Assembly (NCBI RefSeq): GCF_900167065.1
Contig: NZ_FUYA01000002.1
Coordinates: 425,853-489,852, forward strand
Source of the DNA: Desulfobaculum bizertense DSM 18034
GTDB taxonomy: Bacteria; Desulfobacterota; Desulfovibrionia; Desulfovibrionales; Desulfovibrionaceae
Reading direction: 5' to 3'
DNA: 64,000 nucleotides
How positions within the stretch are numbered: position 1 is the first letter of the stretch; every line of letters begins with the position of its first letter. Shown piece after piece: positions 35,050-43,866 of the stretch. The position numbers were made by a program, and so were the translations under genes. The notes under the pieces are model-generated. The model made no database searches, was not told the DNA's origin, and saw only the letters and a program-made list of their open reading frames with translations.

Positions 35050-36336
35050 TTAGGCAACCATCAGGATGGAGAACCAGATGCTCCCAAAGAAGAGGATGAG
35101 CATGCTGGGGAGGGCAATGCGCCGCCACGTCTGAGTGAAGTTTGCCCGGAAGTATTCGCAGGAAACGAGAAAACAAATGTGAATTGGGGAAACCATAATT
35201 CCGGTGAATCCTGCAAACATGCCAAGGATGGTAAACTGCAGGGTGTACTGCTGGAGACCAAGCTGGGCGAGCAAGCCGAGCATGATGGGAAAGGTGCTTC
35301 CCACATAGGCCAGAGTGATGCCCGAAATGAAGCCGACAAGGAAGGGGAGGCAGACGCCTGCGACGATGAGCGCTGTGCTTCCGCTGGCGAGCTGAGCCAG
35401 TCCCTGAATGACCTGTGCGTCATGAATGAGCTGTTTGAAAACAAAGATGGTCAGGATGACCCACAGGATGCCCCAGAAGCTTTTGGCCTTAAATGTCGCC
35501 AGAACAGGGGCAATGGAAAAGTGGTTCTGCACAAAGCAGCATGTGATGGCGCTGAGCAGAGCTATAATGATGCCGATTTCAAAGGGCGCGCTGGGAAAGA
35601 ACACGCCAATAAAGAATTCAAGAACAATGGCACCACCAATGGCTGTGATGAGCGGCAGGCCTGCTATAAGCGCTTCTTTCCATGTTTCGCCAGTTCGTTT
35701 GTCTGGAATGGGGAGAATGGTGGCGCGGGCCATGATGGGCTTGAGAATAAAAATATAGCCAAGCATAAAAAAGATAACCGAGGCCATAAGGTTATAGAAC
35801 GCAAGCCGCGTGATGGGCAGGCCTGAGAGAGTCGAGGCCATAAGCAGGCCCGGATACAGTGGCCACGACATTTCCAGAACGTGCCGAAACCAGTAATTGA
35901 CGGCGCTTTTGTCTTCCCCCTTTAGGTGCATCCCGTGGGAGACGCTGTCGACCATAGGGGCAGAAAAGACGGCTCCGCCGGGCATGGGCAACAGCCCAAT
36001 AAGAATTGGGAAAAAGATAAGCCGAAGCTTTGGGTTCTGCATGTAGACCGAGAGCGCTGCCATAAGGCGTTTTGATTGCCCTGTCTTTTCCAGAAGGTGC
36101 GAGAGCACCATGATGCAGCTCACAATAAGTTCGAGGAAAAGGGTGGTCTGGTCCATGATGCCGTTGACCGCACTTTGCGGCCATGCGCTGATGGGGAGTC
36201 CAAAAAAAAGGGCCATTGAACCACCACCTGCAAGGATGGAGAGTCCAAGGCCAATGCGCAGGCGAATGCCTGTAAGCATGATGCCGAACGCAGCAGCAAT
36301 TTTTATGAGTGGGAAAAACTGTGAAAAGGTATGCAT
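35050..36336 (-). CDS. DUF401 family integral membrane protein
   Basis: The 428-residue protein has about 11 hydrophobic helices and the features of the DUF401 family of putative permeases related to GntP/DctM-type carriers, such as LLPMPGGAVFSAPMVDS near residue 120 and SGITLAYVGSTFPIMLGLL near 350. The ATG at 36336 follows GAAAGG; the longer frame to 36417 is unlikely. The substrate is unknown; dicarboxylates, gluconate-like acids or metals are all possible. It has no operon partner. Confidence 0.75.
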   Translation of the reverse strand: MHTFSQFFPLIKIAAAFGIMLTGIRLRIGLGLSILAGGGSMALFFGLPISAWPQSAVNGIMDQTTLFLELIVSCIMVLSHLLEKTGQSKRLMAALSVYMQNPKLRLIFFPILIGLLPMPGGAVFSAPMVDSVSHGMHLKGEDKSAVNYWFRHVLEMSWPLYPGLLMASTLSGLPITRLAFYNLMASVIFFMLGYIFILKPIMARATILPIPDKRTGETWKEALIAGLPLITAIGGAIVLEFFIGVFFPSAPFEIGIIIALLSAITCCFVQNHFSIAPVLATFKAKSFWGILWVILTIFVFKQLIHDAQVIQGLAQLASGSTALIVAGVCLPFLVGFISGITLAYVGSTFPIMLGLLAQLGLQQYTLQFTILGMFAGFTGIMVSPIHICFLVSCEYFRANFTQTWRRIALPSMLILFFGSIWFSILMVA

Positions 36337-36475
36337 GTGGTGCCTTTCTCTTGTACTGTTAAATGGCTGGGCATACAAAATCACAACTACGCCCCTTCCC
36401 TGGTAATTGCAATACATTCAACAGGATATGACGGAAGGGTAAACGCTTTTTCACAAAGAAAAGACAGGAGAAACA

Positions 36476-37435
36476 ATGCTTCAGGAACAGGAAACAGATT
36501 TTCGGGATATACTTTCTTTGTTTGGCGTTGCCTTCTCCTCTGTGCGGAAGGATATTCCTCTTGTGGGAAGTCCGGAGCGCTGTGGCTGGCGGCAGGTGCT
36601 CGAAGCAGAGGATGGCTGCCTCTGGGTGCTGGAACAGTTGAAGGAGGGGCAGGATGCGTGGAGAGAGCGCGTCGCTCAGGTCCTTGCTGTGCTTGCAGAA
36701 AATCAGTGCCCGGCTGTTGTGCCGTATGAAAAGGTGGGCGAAAAATTCGTCCTGCATCATTCCTCGTCCTCATGGCAGCTCCAGCCGTATGTTTCTGGCG
36801 AAGCTTTGCCTCGTCCTGAGTACATTGAAGACGCTGCCCGGGGTGAAGCTGTGGCAGAGTTTCTGGCAGGGTTCCGAACTCATGCCGCAGGGCTGGCCGC
36901 TCCAGACCAAAGCGAACCGTTTTCGCTCAATGCGTACGTGCAGGAACTTTCGGAAACACTTGCCCGAGGCCGTCAGGATGTTTACGCTCCCCTTGTTCCG
37001 GTGCTTCGGCAGCTTCTGGAGTGGGAAGAACTTTTTGATTCCGCGCCCAAGGCTTTGTGCCACGGTGACTTTCATCCTCTGAATGTCATTTGGTGCAAGG
37101 GACGGGTTGAGGCTGTCGTGGACTGGGAATTTATGGGACTCAAGCCAGAACTGTATGATCTGGCAAACTGCCTTGGCTGCGTGGGAAGCGAAGACCCGCG
37201 TGCTCTGGTGCGCGGCTTGTGCCGCGCCTGTGTGCTGAGCCTGCGTGACAAAGGCGTCATTACCAAGCAGAACGAGCACACGCTTGTGCCGCTTTTGCTT
37301 GGACTTCGGATGGCCTGGCTGTCTGAATGGCTGCGTCGTCACGATACCGAAATGCTGGAAATGGAAGTCCAGTATATGAATATCATTCTCCAGAATCGCG
37401 CGGCTCTTGAGCGCATCTGGGGCATTAACGCATAA
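36476..37435 (+). CDS. APH-family phosphotransferase
   Basis: The 319-residue protein has the aminoglycoside phosphotransferase/homoserine kinase II fold. CHGDFHPLNVIW (about residues 200-211) is the Brenner-type catalytic motif, and AVVDWEFMGLKPELYDLAN is the metal-binding motif that follows. The N-terminal ATP lobe is visible but weakly conserved. Such proteins phosphorylate small molecules such as choline, homoserine or sugars; resistance is not implied. AGGAG precedes the ATG. A terminator separates it from the flavoprotein gene downstream. Confidence 0.8.
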   Translation: MLQEQETDFRDILSLFGVAFSSVRKDIPLVGSPERCGWRQVLEAEDGCLWVLEQLKEGQDAWRERVAQVLAVLAENQCPAVVPYEKVGEKFVLHHSSSSWQLQPYVSGEALPRPEYIEDAARGEAVAEFLAGFRTHAAGLAAPDQSEPFSLNAYVQELSETLARGRQDVYAPLVPVLRQLLEWEELFDSAPKALCHGDFHPLNVIWCKGRVEAVVDWEFMGLKPELYDLANCLGCVGSEDPRALVRGLCRACVLSLRDKGVITKQNEHTLVPLLLGLRMAWLSEWLRRHDTEMLEMEVQYMNIILQNRAALERIWGINA

Positions 37436-37439
37436 CAGG

Positions 37440-37461
37440 GGGCCGGTGTACCGGCCCTTTT
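37440..37461 (+). terminator. Rho-independent terminator
   Basis: GGGCCGG (37440-37446) pairs with CCGGCCC (37451-37457), loop TGTA, then TTTT. Confidence 0.75.
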
Positions 37462-37472
37462 AAAGAAAGATT

Positions 37473-38648
37473 ATGAAAACGTATTCTGTGCTGATTGTTG
37501 GCGCCGGGGCATCCGGCCTTTTTTGTGCTTTGACGGCGGCCCGGCAGGGGCATGATGTCTGTGTGCTGGACCCGGGCCATAAGCTGGCCCGAAAGGTTCG
37601 CATCGCAGGTGGTGGGCGTTGCAACTTTACCAATACGGACTGCGAAGCCCGGCACTATCTCTCTGAGAACCCGCATTTCTGCAAGTCTGCGCTGGCGCAG
37701 TTTTCTCCGTGGGATACATTGTCTTTTTTTGCTGAAGAAGGACTGACTGCTGAGGAAAAAGCCGAAGGACAGATGTTCTGCGAGCAGGGTGGCGGTGCCG
37801 TTGCTGAAATGCTGGAGCGCTGCGCTGTGGAAGCTGGTGCCCGGCTGGTCTCCAACTGTGCTGTGGAAGATATTCAGGCGCGTGAGGATGGCTTTACCGT
37901 GTATACGGATGGCCAGAGCTATGGTGCCAAGCAGCTTGTGATTGCGACGGGTGGTCGTTCCTGGCCTGCATTGCAGTCAAGCGGCTTTGCCTATGAAGTA
38001 GCCCACAAGCTGGGGCTGCGCGTTGTGCCACCGCGTCCGTCACTGGTTCCACTTATGGTGCCGCAGTGGCCTTATGCTGAATTGTCTGGTCTCTCCTGCC
38101 GCGCCGAGGTGCGTTGTGGAGATGTGAGCTTTAGTGACGATTTGTTGCTGACCCACAGAGGGCTGTCTGGTCCTGCGATTTTGCAGGTGTCTTCGTTCTG
38201 GAACAAGAGCATGGAGCTTGAGCTGAACATTTTGCCCCAGATTGATTTTGAGCAGGAAGTCAAAGCAGCGCGTCAGGAAAAGCGGGCCAAGATTCATGTG
38301 AAAAACATGCTGGGCAAGTACCTGCCGCAGCGCTTTGCTCAGGCGATTGCTGGACCTCTTGCAGACAAGACTCTGGGCGACCTGCGCCGTGAAGAAATGC
38401 AGACCTTGTCACAGGCTGTGCATCACTGGACCTTAAAGGCATCCAAGACAGAGGGCTGGACCAAGGCTGAGGTGACAGGCGGCGGTGTTGACACGCAGTG
38501 CCTGTCGTCCAAGACGATGCAGGTGCGCTCTGTTCCGGGACTGTATTTTATCGGAGAGTGCGTCGATGTGACGGGCTGGCTTGGAGGCTATAACCTCCAG
38601 TGGGCATGGTCGAGTGGTTATGCCGCGGCAATGTCGCTGAAAAAATAA
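37473..38648 (+). CDS. HI0933/YhiN-family flavoprotein
   Basis: The 391-residue protein begins with a Rossmann dinucleotide site for FAD, LIVGAGASGLFCALTAAR, then HKLARKVRIAGGGRCNFTN, the signature of the HI0933 (YhiN, BaiN) family. VIATGGRSWPALQSSGFAYEVA and a C-terminal VDVTGWLGGYNLQWAWSSG complete the FAD fold. BaiN-like members act on unsaturated bile acids in gut clostridia, but most have no known substrate, so the role here is open. The ribosome site is weak. Confidence 0.88.
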   Translation: MKTYSVLIVGAGASGLFCALTAARQGHDVCVLDPGHKLARKVRIAGGGRCNFTNTDCEARHYLSENPHFCKSALAQFSPWDTLSFFAEEGLTAEEKAEGQMFCEQGGGAVAEMLERCAVEAGARLVSNCAVEDIQAREDGFTVYTDGQSYGAKQLVIATGGRSWPALQSSGFAYEVAHKLGLRVVPPRPSLVPLMVPQWPYAELSGLSCRAEVRCGDVSFSDDLLLTHRGLSGPAILQVSSFWNKSMELELNILPQIDFEQEVKAARQEKRAKIHVKNMLGKYLPQRFAQAIAGPLADKTLGDLRREEMQTLSQAVHHWTLKASKTEGWTKAEVTGGGVDTQCLSSKTMQVRSVPGLYFIGECVDVTGWLGGYNLQWAWSSGYAAAMSLKK

Positions 38649-38654
38649 AAAAAG

Positions 38655-38690
38655 AAACGCGCCAAAGCAGAAGCTCGGGCGCGTTTTTTT
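38655..38690. terminator. Bidirectional terminator
   Basis: AAACGCGCC (38655-38663) pairs with GGCGCGTTT (38678-38686), followed by T; it separates the convergent flavoprotein and cyclophilin genes. Confidence 0.8.
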
Positions 38691-38702
38691 ATACGGAGTC
38701 GA

Positions 38703-39212
38703 TTAGTCTTCGACGCGGCGGGCGCTGATGATGCTGATGGTGTCAGCAGGCACGTCCTGATGGTAGCCGAAGCTGCGAGTGCGTTCGCTTTCCATAGCGT
38801 CGACGGCGTCTATGCCTTCGACAACCTGACCAAACACGCAGTAGCCCCAGCCCTGAGTGTTTTCGCCCTTGAAGTTCAGGAAACCGTTGTCAACGGTGTT
38901 GATGAAGAACTGGGCAGTTGCACTGTGTGGGTCCATTGTGCGGGCCATTGCGAGGGTGCCACGGGTGTTCTTGACGCCGTTGTTGGCTTCGTTTTTCACA
39001 GGCTCGTGGGTGTCACGTTCCCGCATCTGCGAGTCCATGCCGCCGCCCTGAACCATGAAGCCTTTGATGACGCGGTGGAAGATGGTTCCGTCATAGAACT
39101 CCTCGTCAACGTAGCGCAGGAAGTTTTTGACGGTCTCTGGAGCTTCGCTCTCAAAAAGTTCAACGAGAATATCGCCTTTGGAAGTTTCCAGGCGTACTTT
39201 TGGGTTAGCCAT
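38703..39212 (-). CDS. ppiB: Cyclophilin-type peptidyl-prolyl isomerase
   Basis: The 169-residue cytoplasmic enzyme catalyses cis-trans isomerisation of proline bonds. Conserved cyclophilin motifs are FHRVIKGFMVQGG (catalytic Arg in FHR), RGTLAMART, SATAQFFIN and VFGQVVEG. There is no signal peptide, as in E. coli PpiB (164 residues). The upstream region 39213-39476 holds no clear gene. Confidence 0.93.
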   Translation of the reverse strand: MANPKVRLETSKGDILVELFESEAPETVKNFLRYVDEEFYDGTIFHRVIKGFMVQGGGMDSQMRERDTHEPVKNEANNGVKNTRGTLAMARTMDPHSATAQFFINTVDNGFLNFKGENTQGWGYCVFGQVVEGIDAVDAMESERTRSFGYHQDVPADTISIISARRVED

Positions 39213-39476
39213 GATGCTTACTCCTATGTTGTGAAATTTTGTGGGCCCGTGCAGTGCCCAAGAGGGCTATAAAGGAAAAGTTCTGCAAGGTCATCCCCCT
39301 TTGGTGCAGGAAAATCATGAAGAGCTTTTTGCGGTGGTTTTGGACTGTTTTGGGGGCTGGAGTGCGGAAAATCATGCTTTGTTCAGGCTTGGCTTGAGCG
39401 TCGGGCAGAAAGACGGTAAAGAAGCGGACGGACTGCCTGCGGGAAAGTCCGCGATACAAGCTAAGGAGCCTGAGAG

Positions 39477-40007
39477 ATGAGCGAATTGAAAGTGACATCG
39501 GTTCAGACAAAGCCTGAATTTGATGTAATGTATTATTTACAGGTTTGCGGAGAGTCCCGCATTGAGCAGGGCCTTTTGGAAAAGCTTGAAGCTGCGTGGG
39601 AAGATTGGAGAGATCGAGTTTCTGCGTACAAGCTGGTTCCCTCCAGCGCCAAAAATGACGAGGGCTTTTTGTTTCTGTACCTCAGCGAATACGTTGAGGG
39701 AAAAGTGGAAGAAGCCTGGCAGGAGTCCCCGGCCAATGGCATGGCGTTCCACAATCTCGCCATTACCCTGGTGATGATTTCTGCCCAGAGCCTGATTCCT
39801 GAACTGATGGAAAACTGCACGCCGTTGCCGCGTCCCATGAAAGACGTTCTGGACTTTTTTGAGAAAGAAGGTCTCGAGTGGAATGCGCAGATTGGCAGCC
39901 TGAACCGTCAGTATGCCGTGTACACTCCGTTCCCGTTCCGTGGTGGCTGTGAACTGTGCATGCAGTCCGACACCTGCCCGAACTCCACCCTTCGAGTGGA
40001 GAACTAG
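39477..40007 (+). CDS. Unknown protein with a C-terminal three-Cys motif
   Basis: The 176-residue protein starts with MSELKVTSVQTKPEFDVMYY after GGAGCCTGAGAG. It is mostly helical and ends with GGCELCMQSDTCP, a CxxCx5C arrangement that could hold an iron-sulfur cluster or zinc. No family is recognised. Two bases separate its stop from the next gene, and both share one terminator, so they form an operon and may act together. Confidence 0.75.
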   Translation: MSELKVTSVQTKPEFDVMYYLQVCGESRIEQGLLEKLEAAWEDWRDRVSAYKLVPSSAKNDEGFLFLYLSEYVEGKVEEAWQESPANGMAFHNLAITLVMISAQSLIPELMENCTPLPRPMKDVLDFFEKEGLEWNAQIGSLNRQYAVYTPFPFRGGCELCMQSDTCPNSTLRVEN

Positions 40008-40009
40008 CG

Positions 40010-40477
40010 ATGGGAATGGATATGCAGGAGATGCGGAAACACATCACGGAGACAGTCCGGGAGCGTGTTTCCCGCAATGATGCGGATCGGAAGGAAGCTC
40101 TGGCTGAATTCTTTGGGGTGACGATGACCGGTGCTGACGAACGTGCAGCAGACAAGTTGTCCGAGATCATTCCCCCGCTTTTGCCTCAGCTCTATGACAA
40201 GTGGATTGGCATGTTCGTCGAGCGTCTCTTTGAGACTGTGCCCGTCAAGCAGCTCGAAATGCTGTGTGATGGTACTGACGACAACAATGCAACCCTGATT
40301 CTTATCTATCTGATGTTTCTTGAATCCGAGCGTATGGAAAAGCAGATTGACGAAGATCTGCGAAGCTATGGCCTTGCTCACAGCGGAGATGCGGATCTCG
40401 GCGACGTGGCTGCCAGCTACATCCGGGCCAAGATGACCCAGCTTGGAAAGACTCTGAAGGGACTTGACGAAGAGTAA
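40010..40477 (+). CDS. Unknown helical protein in operon with the three-Cys protein
   Basis: The 155-residue product begins MGMDMQEMRKHITETVRERV and is predicted to be almost all helix, with no Cys motif, signal peptide or membrane segment. The ATG lies two bases after the preceding stop; an in-frame ATG inside the preceding gene would add 18 residues and is less likely. QLYDKWIGMFVERLFETVP is the most hydrophobic part. No family is recognised. Confidence 0.72.
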   Translation: MGMDMQEMRKHITETVRERVSRNDADRKEALAEFFGVTMTGADERAADKLSEIIPPLLPQLYDKWIGMFVERLFETVPVKQLEMLCDGTDDNNATLILIYLMFLESERMEKQIDEDLRSYGLAHSGDADLGDVAASYIRAKMTQLGKTLKGLDEE

Positions 40478-40495
40478 GCATATCCCGGTAAAAAG

Positions 40496-40530
40496 AAAGC
40501 CCGTAACGCAGAAGCGTCACGGGCTTTTTG
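40496..40530. terminator. Bidirectional terminator
   Basis: AAAGCCCGT (40496-40504) pairs with ACGGGCTTT (40519-40527), with an inner ACGC/GCGT stem and T-run; it lies between convergent genes. Confidence 0.8.
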
Positions 40531-40550
40531 TTTAGACGTGAGTGCTCGGT

Positions 40551-40820
40551 CTACCAGCGGCGGGGCGGACGTGGTGCACGGGGACGTGCTTCATTGATAC
40601 GCAAGGCCCGGCCATCAAGGGAAGCGCTCTGGAGCTGGTTGATTGCTTCGTCAGCTTCATTTGCTTCCATTTCGACGAAGCAAAATCCGCGAGAGCGGCC
40701 TGTTTCGTGATCTTCTATGATTTTGACGGAGCTTACCTGTCCGTATTGTTCGAACAGCTCACGTACATCAGCTTCAGAGCTGCTCCAGGGCAAATTCCCT
40801 ACGTAGATCGACTTGACCAT
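40551..40820 (-). CDS. RRM-type RNA-binding protein
   Basis: The 89-residue protein is a single RNA recognition motif: RNP2 SIYVGNLPW at residues 4-12 and RNP1 RSRGFCFVEM near residues 43-52, followed by a basic Pro/Arg tail (RPRAPRPPRRW). Small single-RRM proteins of this type occur in cyanobacteria and many delta-proteobacteria and are often cold-induced; their targets are mostly unknown. The Arg/Pro tail should add unspecific RNA affinity. Confidence 0.92.
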   Translation of the reverse strand: MVKSIYVGNLPWSSSEADVRELFEQYGQVSSVKIIEDHETGRSRGFCFVEMEANEADEAINQLQSASLDGRALRINEARPRAPRPPRRW

Positions 40821-40972
40821 TTGAAAAACTCCTTGAAAAACTAGTGAATGCCCACTGGTTTATAGGGAAACCTGTGGGATTGAGAATTGTGCGCAAAAAG
40901 CGCGGTGCAGGCCCTTCAATTCCTGCTGATTTTATTCGTCTTTACCATGAATTTAATGAAGGGGAAATATCT

Positions 40973-41815
40973 ATGAATAAATTTTTAAAGTTCGCGAGAA
41001 GTGGCAGTATTTATGGATTTTTTGCGATTTCTTGTCTTTTTACTGCTTTTTTAAGTACTTGTAACCCGTTTATTTGTACGCAATCAGCGTATGCAAATGA
41101 AAGTTCGGATGAAATTTTTTCTGCCGGGCAGCGGGGTTTTGAACTTGAGGAGGTTTTGCCCCACAACGAACTGCTTTTTACGCAGGGGCTGAGCTATTTC
41201 GAGGGCCGTCTGTTTGAAAGCTCTGGTCTGTATGGCCTTTCCTGTCTTTCCAGCCGAATTTTGTATTCGACTCGGCCAGTTCAAAGCATTTCACTGGACC
41301 CAGATGTCTTTGCTGAGGGATGTACGGTGCTGGGAGACAAGCTGTATCTGCTGACGTGGAAAAAACATGAGCTTCAAATTCGTGACCGCGAGAGCCTGCG
41401 CCTCCTGGAGACGCGGCGTTATGCTGGCGCAGGCTGGGGCCTGACAACGGATGGACGGAGCTTCTGGCAGAGCAATGGCAGTGACAGTCTTTTCCAGCGG
41501 GATATTGAAAATTTTCGAATCAAAAAGCGCCTCCGGGTGACGGATGGTGGCAAACCCGTGCGTCTTCTCAACGAGCTGGAATGGGCAGAAGGTGTCATTC
41601 TGGCCAATGTCTGGCGCTCAGACCGTATTGCAGGCATTGATCCCGAATCTGGACGTGTCCTGTTTTGGCTCAACATTGGTGATTTTGTGCGCGAAGAGTC
41701 TGCCCGAGGGGGTGGCGTCGCTAATGGAATCGCCTGGAATGAAAAAGATGGTATTGTGTATGTGACTGGAAAACGGTGGAAAAACGTTTACGCAATTAAA
41801 ATGGATGATGAATAA
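40973..41815 (+). CDS. Glutaminyl-peptide cyclotransferase, plant/bacterial beta-propeller type
   Basis: The 280-residue protein starts at the ATG after AAGGGGA; a frame from 40844 would place 43 residues before the signal peptide. A signal peptide (about residues 1-42, ending SAYANE) sends it to the periplasm. Family features of Glu_cyclase_2 are VLPHNELLFTQGLSYFEGRLFESSGLYG, GWGLTTDGRSFWQSNGSD and NELEWAEGVILANVW. The enzyme converts N-terminal Gln to pyroglutamate. A weak hairpin overlaps the stop codon. Confidence 0.85.
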   Translation: MNKFLKFARSGSIYGFFAISCLFTAFLSTCNPFICTQSAYANESSDEIFSAGQRGFELEEVLPHNELLFTQGLSYFEGRLFESSGLYGLSCLSSRILYSTRPVQSISLDPDVFAEGCTVLGDKLYLLTWKKHELQIRDRESLRLLETRRYAGAGWGLTTDGRSFWQSNGSDSLFQRDIENFRIKKRLRVTDGGKPVRLLNELEWAEGVILANVWRSDRIAGIDPESGRVLFWLNIGDFVREESARGGGVANGIAWNEKDGIVYVTGKRWKNVYAIKMDDE

Positions 41816-41934
41816 CAGGTGATTACCTGTTGTTGGAAAAAAGAACGTGATATAAATTTTGTCTTGCTGTCTGTAATGTTGAGGAAAATGCTTTTTGACT
41901 CGCAAAGAGTACTTGATAAAGTCTAGAAAGAGTC

Positions 41935-41963
41935 TTGATGCAAATTTTCTGGAATGGTATACT
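41935..41963 (+). promoter_or_regulatory. Sigma-70 promoter for the gene at 42010
   Basis: TTGATG (41935-41940), 17 bp, TATACT (41958-41963); the expected start lies about 40 bp before the ATG. Confidence 0.6.
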
Positions 41964-42009
41964 TTTCTACTAACTCAAAATTGTTGATTTTTTGAGTAGG
42001 GAGCTTGCT

Positions 42010-42453
42010 ATGGCACAAGTTGCAGCACGTATATCATCAGAACATGAACAGTGGCTTAAAGAGTGTTTTCGAACCAAAAGCGCGGGGGCAGAGTTTCTTG
42101 TTCCCTGGGCTGTTGATACATTCTTTCGTTCTTTGCGTCAGCTTCGGGGGCTTTTTTCCACTCCGGAACTTTTGACGCTTCTTGGCTCGCATAAAGACAT
42201 GCGGCTGATGCCGGAACAAACCCGTTTGCCATATTTGATGCTTCGGGTGCAGGACGCCTGTGACCTGAACCGTCTGCATATGAAATATGGGGCAGATCAG
42301 GAAATGATCGAGAAAAAACTTCGGCAGCTCAGTGATACGCAGGCAACGGCGCTCATGATCTGGGCGTCAGCCTACTGGGTCAGCAAGCAGTGGAAAGAGA
42401 CAGACATGCGAGAATATATTCGTGACATCGGGGATGAGGTCACGGAGGTGTGA
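42010..42453 (+). CDS. Unknown 147-residue protein
   Basis: The ATG at 42010 follows AGGGAGCTTGCT and gives MAQVAARISSEHEQWL; a TTG 18 bases earlier is less likely. The product is helical and rich in Leu and Arg, with LVPWAVDTFFRSLRQLRGLF and a C-terminal WASAYWVSKQWKETDMREYI. The N-terminal part faintly recalls ribbon-helix-helix or DNA-associated proteins, which is too weak for an assignment. It has its own promoter and terminator. Confidence 0.65.
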   Translation: MAQVAARISSEHEQWLKECFRTKSAGAEFLVPWAVDTFFRSLRQLRGLFSTPELLTLLGSHKDMRLMPEQTRLPYLMLRVQDACDLNRLHMKYGADQEMIEKKLRQLSDTQATALMIWASAYWVSKQWKETDMREYIRDIGDEVTEV

Positions 42454-42458
42454 AAGAA

Positions 42459-42487
42459 AAAACGGCCAGCGAAAAGCTGGCCGTTTT
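42459..42487. terminator. Rho-independent terminator, bidirectional
   Basis: AAAACGGCCAGC (42459-42470) and GCTGGCCGTTTT (42476-42487) are a perfect 12-bp stem with a 5-nt loop. Confidence 0.85.
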
Positions 42488-42509
42488 CTTTTGCGATGCG
42501 GAAAAACCG

Positions 42510-42716
42510 TTATACCGGTCCAAGTCCGCCATCAAACGCGGCGTTGATGGACTGAGAAACCTGCACCAGCACCTGGTTGTCTTTTTCAAGGTATCGAACA
42601 TTTCGTTCGGGATACAGGGCCATGTCTTCTGCAACACCTTCCCAGCGCTCCACTTCTTTTGCGACATCCTGATTCAGGACCGGAAACGTCGCAACTGTAA
42701 CCCATTCAGAATCCAT
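42510..42716 (-). CDS. Small unknown protein of 68 residues
   Basis: The product (MDSEWVTVATFPVLNQDV...) is acidic, with no Cys or membrane segment. The ATG follows GGAGGGTCTT, a strong ribosome site. It starts 23 bases after the sppA stop, so it is probably co-transcribed with that protease gene. The frame ends just before a terminator. No family is recognised; the pattern fits a small alpha/beta domain. Confidence 0.7.
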   Translation of the reverse strand: MDSEWVTVATFPVLNQDVAKEVERWEGVAEDMALYPERNVRYLEKDNQVLVQVSQSINAAFDGGLGPV

Positions 42717-42739
42717 AAGACCCTCCTTTCTCCCGCCAG

Positions 42740-43747
42740 CTAAAATTGGGAAGCAGACGGTGACAGTTCCGGTGCCCAGAGATGGTAAAATCCGGTCGGC
42801 AGATTCGGGAAAAGATTAATCTGGACGCCCGTGTTCTGGAGGAAGCTGTCCTGTGCCCACTGGCCCGTGGCGGTGTTATATACGTTGTCATCTGGATACT
42901 GTGTTCTGCGGTATGCGATAACGCGTGCATTTCCAGTAATTCCAGCGAGTTTTTTGGCTTCGGCAATGGCTGAGTCTGTGTAGCCAATGGCATCCACAAG
43001 ACCAAGCTCCAGAGCTTCACCCGCAAGGAGCACACGTGCTTCGGCTACCGCGTTCAGTGCCTTTTGGTCAAGCTTTCGCTGGGTTTTTACGAGCTTGAGG
43101 AAGCGGGAATTCATGCTGTCGATCATGTTTTGCAGGGCCTTGAGTTCCTCTTTTTGACTGGGGCGAAGCGGGGAGCCGATGTCTTTGTAGCGTCCGGATT
43201 TGATGACAGTTGCGCCAAGCCCGAGCTTGTCCATGAGTCCATAGACCTGAGGGGAAACAAAGATGGTCCCTACAGAGCCGGTAATGGTAGACGGCGTCGC
43301 GTGTATTAAGTTTGCGGCGAGAGACAGATAATAGCCGCCGCTGGCTGCAACGTTGAGCATTTGTACCACAATGGGCTTGTTTGTGATCCTGCGGAATTTC
43401 ATGAGTTCCGTATAGAGCAGATCAGAGGCGACAACTGTCCCGCCGGGAGAGTCAACAATGAGCACAAGAGCGCGAACGCTGGGGTCAGAACCGGCTTTGT
43501 GGAGCTGGGCAACAGTTTCCTGCACCACACTGGGGCGGGTGACGCTGTTGAGACCAAAACTTTTCCGTGGGTTTGTTGTTATGGGACCTGTGACGTAAAC
43601 AAGGGCAATTTTGTTTTCACCCTGGCCGGAAATATGCTGCTCCAAAAGTGGGGCAGAGTAGTCTGGATACAGAGAAATTTTGGGGGCACATGCGCCCAGA
43701 AGAACGGCAAGGACTGCCAGAAGCGCAAGGCGAAGTGAATGTGTCAT
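42740..43747 (-). CDS. sppA: SppA-type signal peptide peptidase (S49), lipoprotein
   Basis: The 335-residue protease has a lipoprotein signal (LAVLLGAC), so it is tethered in the periplasm. S49 motifs are LVLIVDSPGGTVVASDLLY, the serine nucleophile in AASGGYYLSLAAN, GSVGTIFVSP, and the general-base Lys in VIKSGRYKDIGS. It is the short, single-domain form (E. coli SppA is near 618). It degrades signal peptides left in the membrane. A small unknown gene follows. Confidence 0.88.
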   Translation of the reverse strand: MTHSLRLALLAVLAVLLGACAPKISLYPDYSAPLLEQHISGQGENKIALVYVTGPITTNPRKSFGLNSVTRPSVVQETVAQLHKAGSDPSVRALVLIVDSPGGTVVASDLLYTELMKFRRITNKPIVVQMLNVAASGGYYLSLAANLIHATPSTITGSVGTIFVSPQVYGLMDKLGLGATVIKSGRYKDIGSPLRPSQKEELKALQNMIDSMNSRFLKLVKTQRKLDQKALNAVAEARVLLAGEALELGLVDAIGYTDSAIAEAKKLAGITGNARVIAYRRTQYPDDNVYNTATGQWAQDSFLQNTGVQINLFPNLPTGFYHLWAPELSPSASQF

Positions 43748-43806
43748 GGAACCTCCAGAGGGAAAATATACTGGAGAATACCAAGTTGTGCTGTTTGTGG
43801 GAATGC

Positions 43807-43836
43807 AAAAAAGGGGGCGGGCACATGCCCGCCCCC
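43807..43836 (-). terminator. Terminator of the ORP cluster
   Basis: GGGGGCGGGCA (43813-43823) pairs perfectly with TGCCCGCCCCC (43826-43836); the minus strand continues with six T. Confidence 0.85.
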
Positions 43837-43866
43837 TTGCGCGTCACGAGAGTTTACGACCGCGGC

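Noticed and set aside
33359-35176. 605-codon open frame on the minus strand
   Set aside because: Antisense to typA, whose GTPase motifs are complete; the reverse frame shows no domain.
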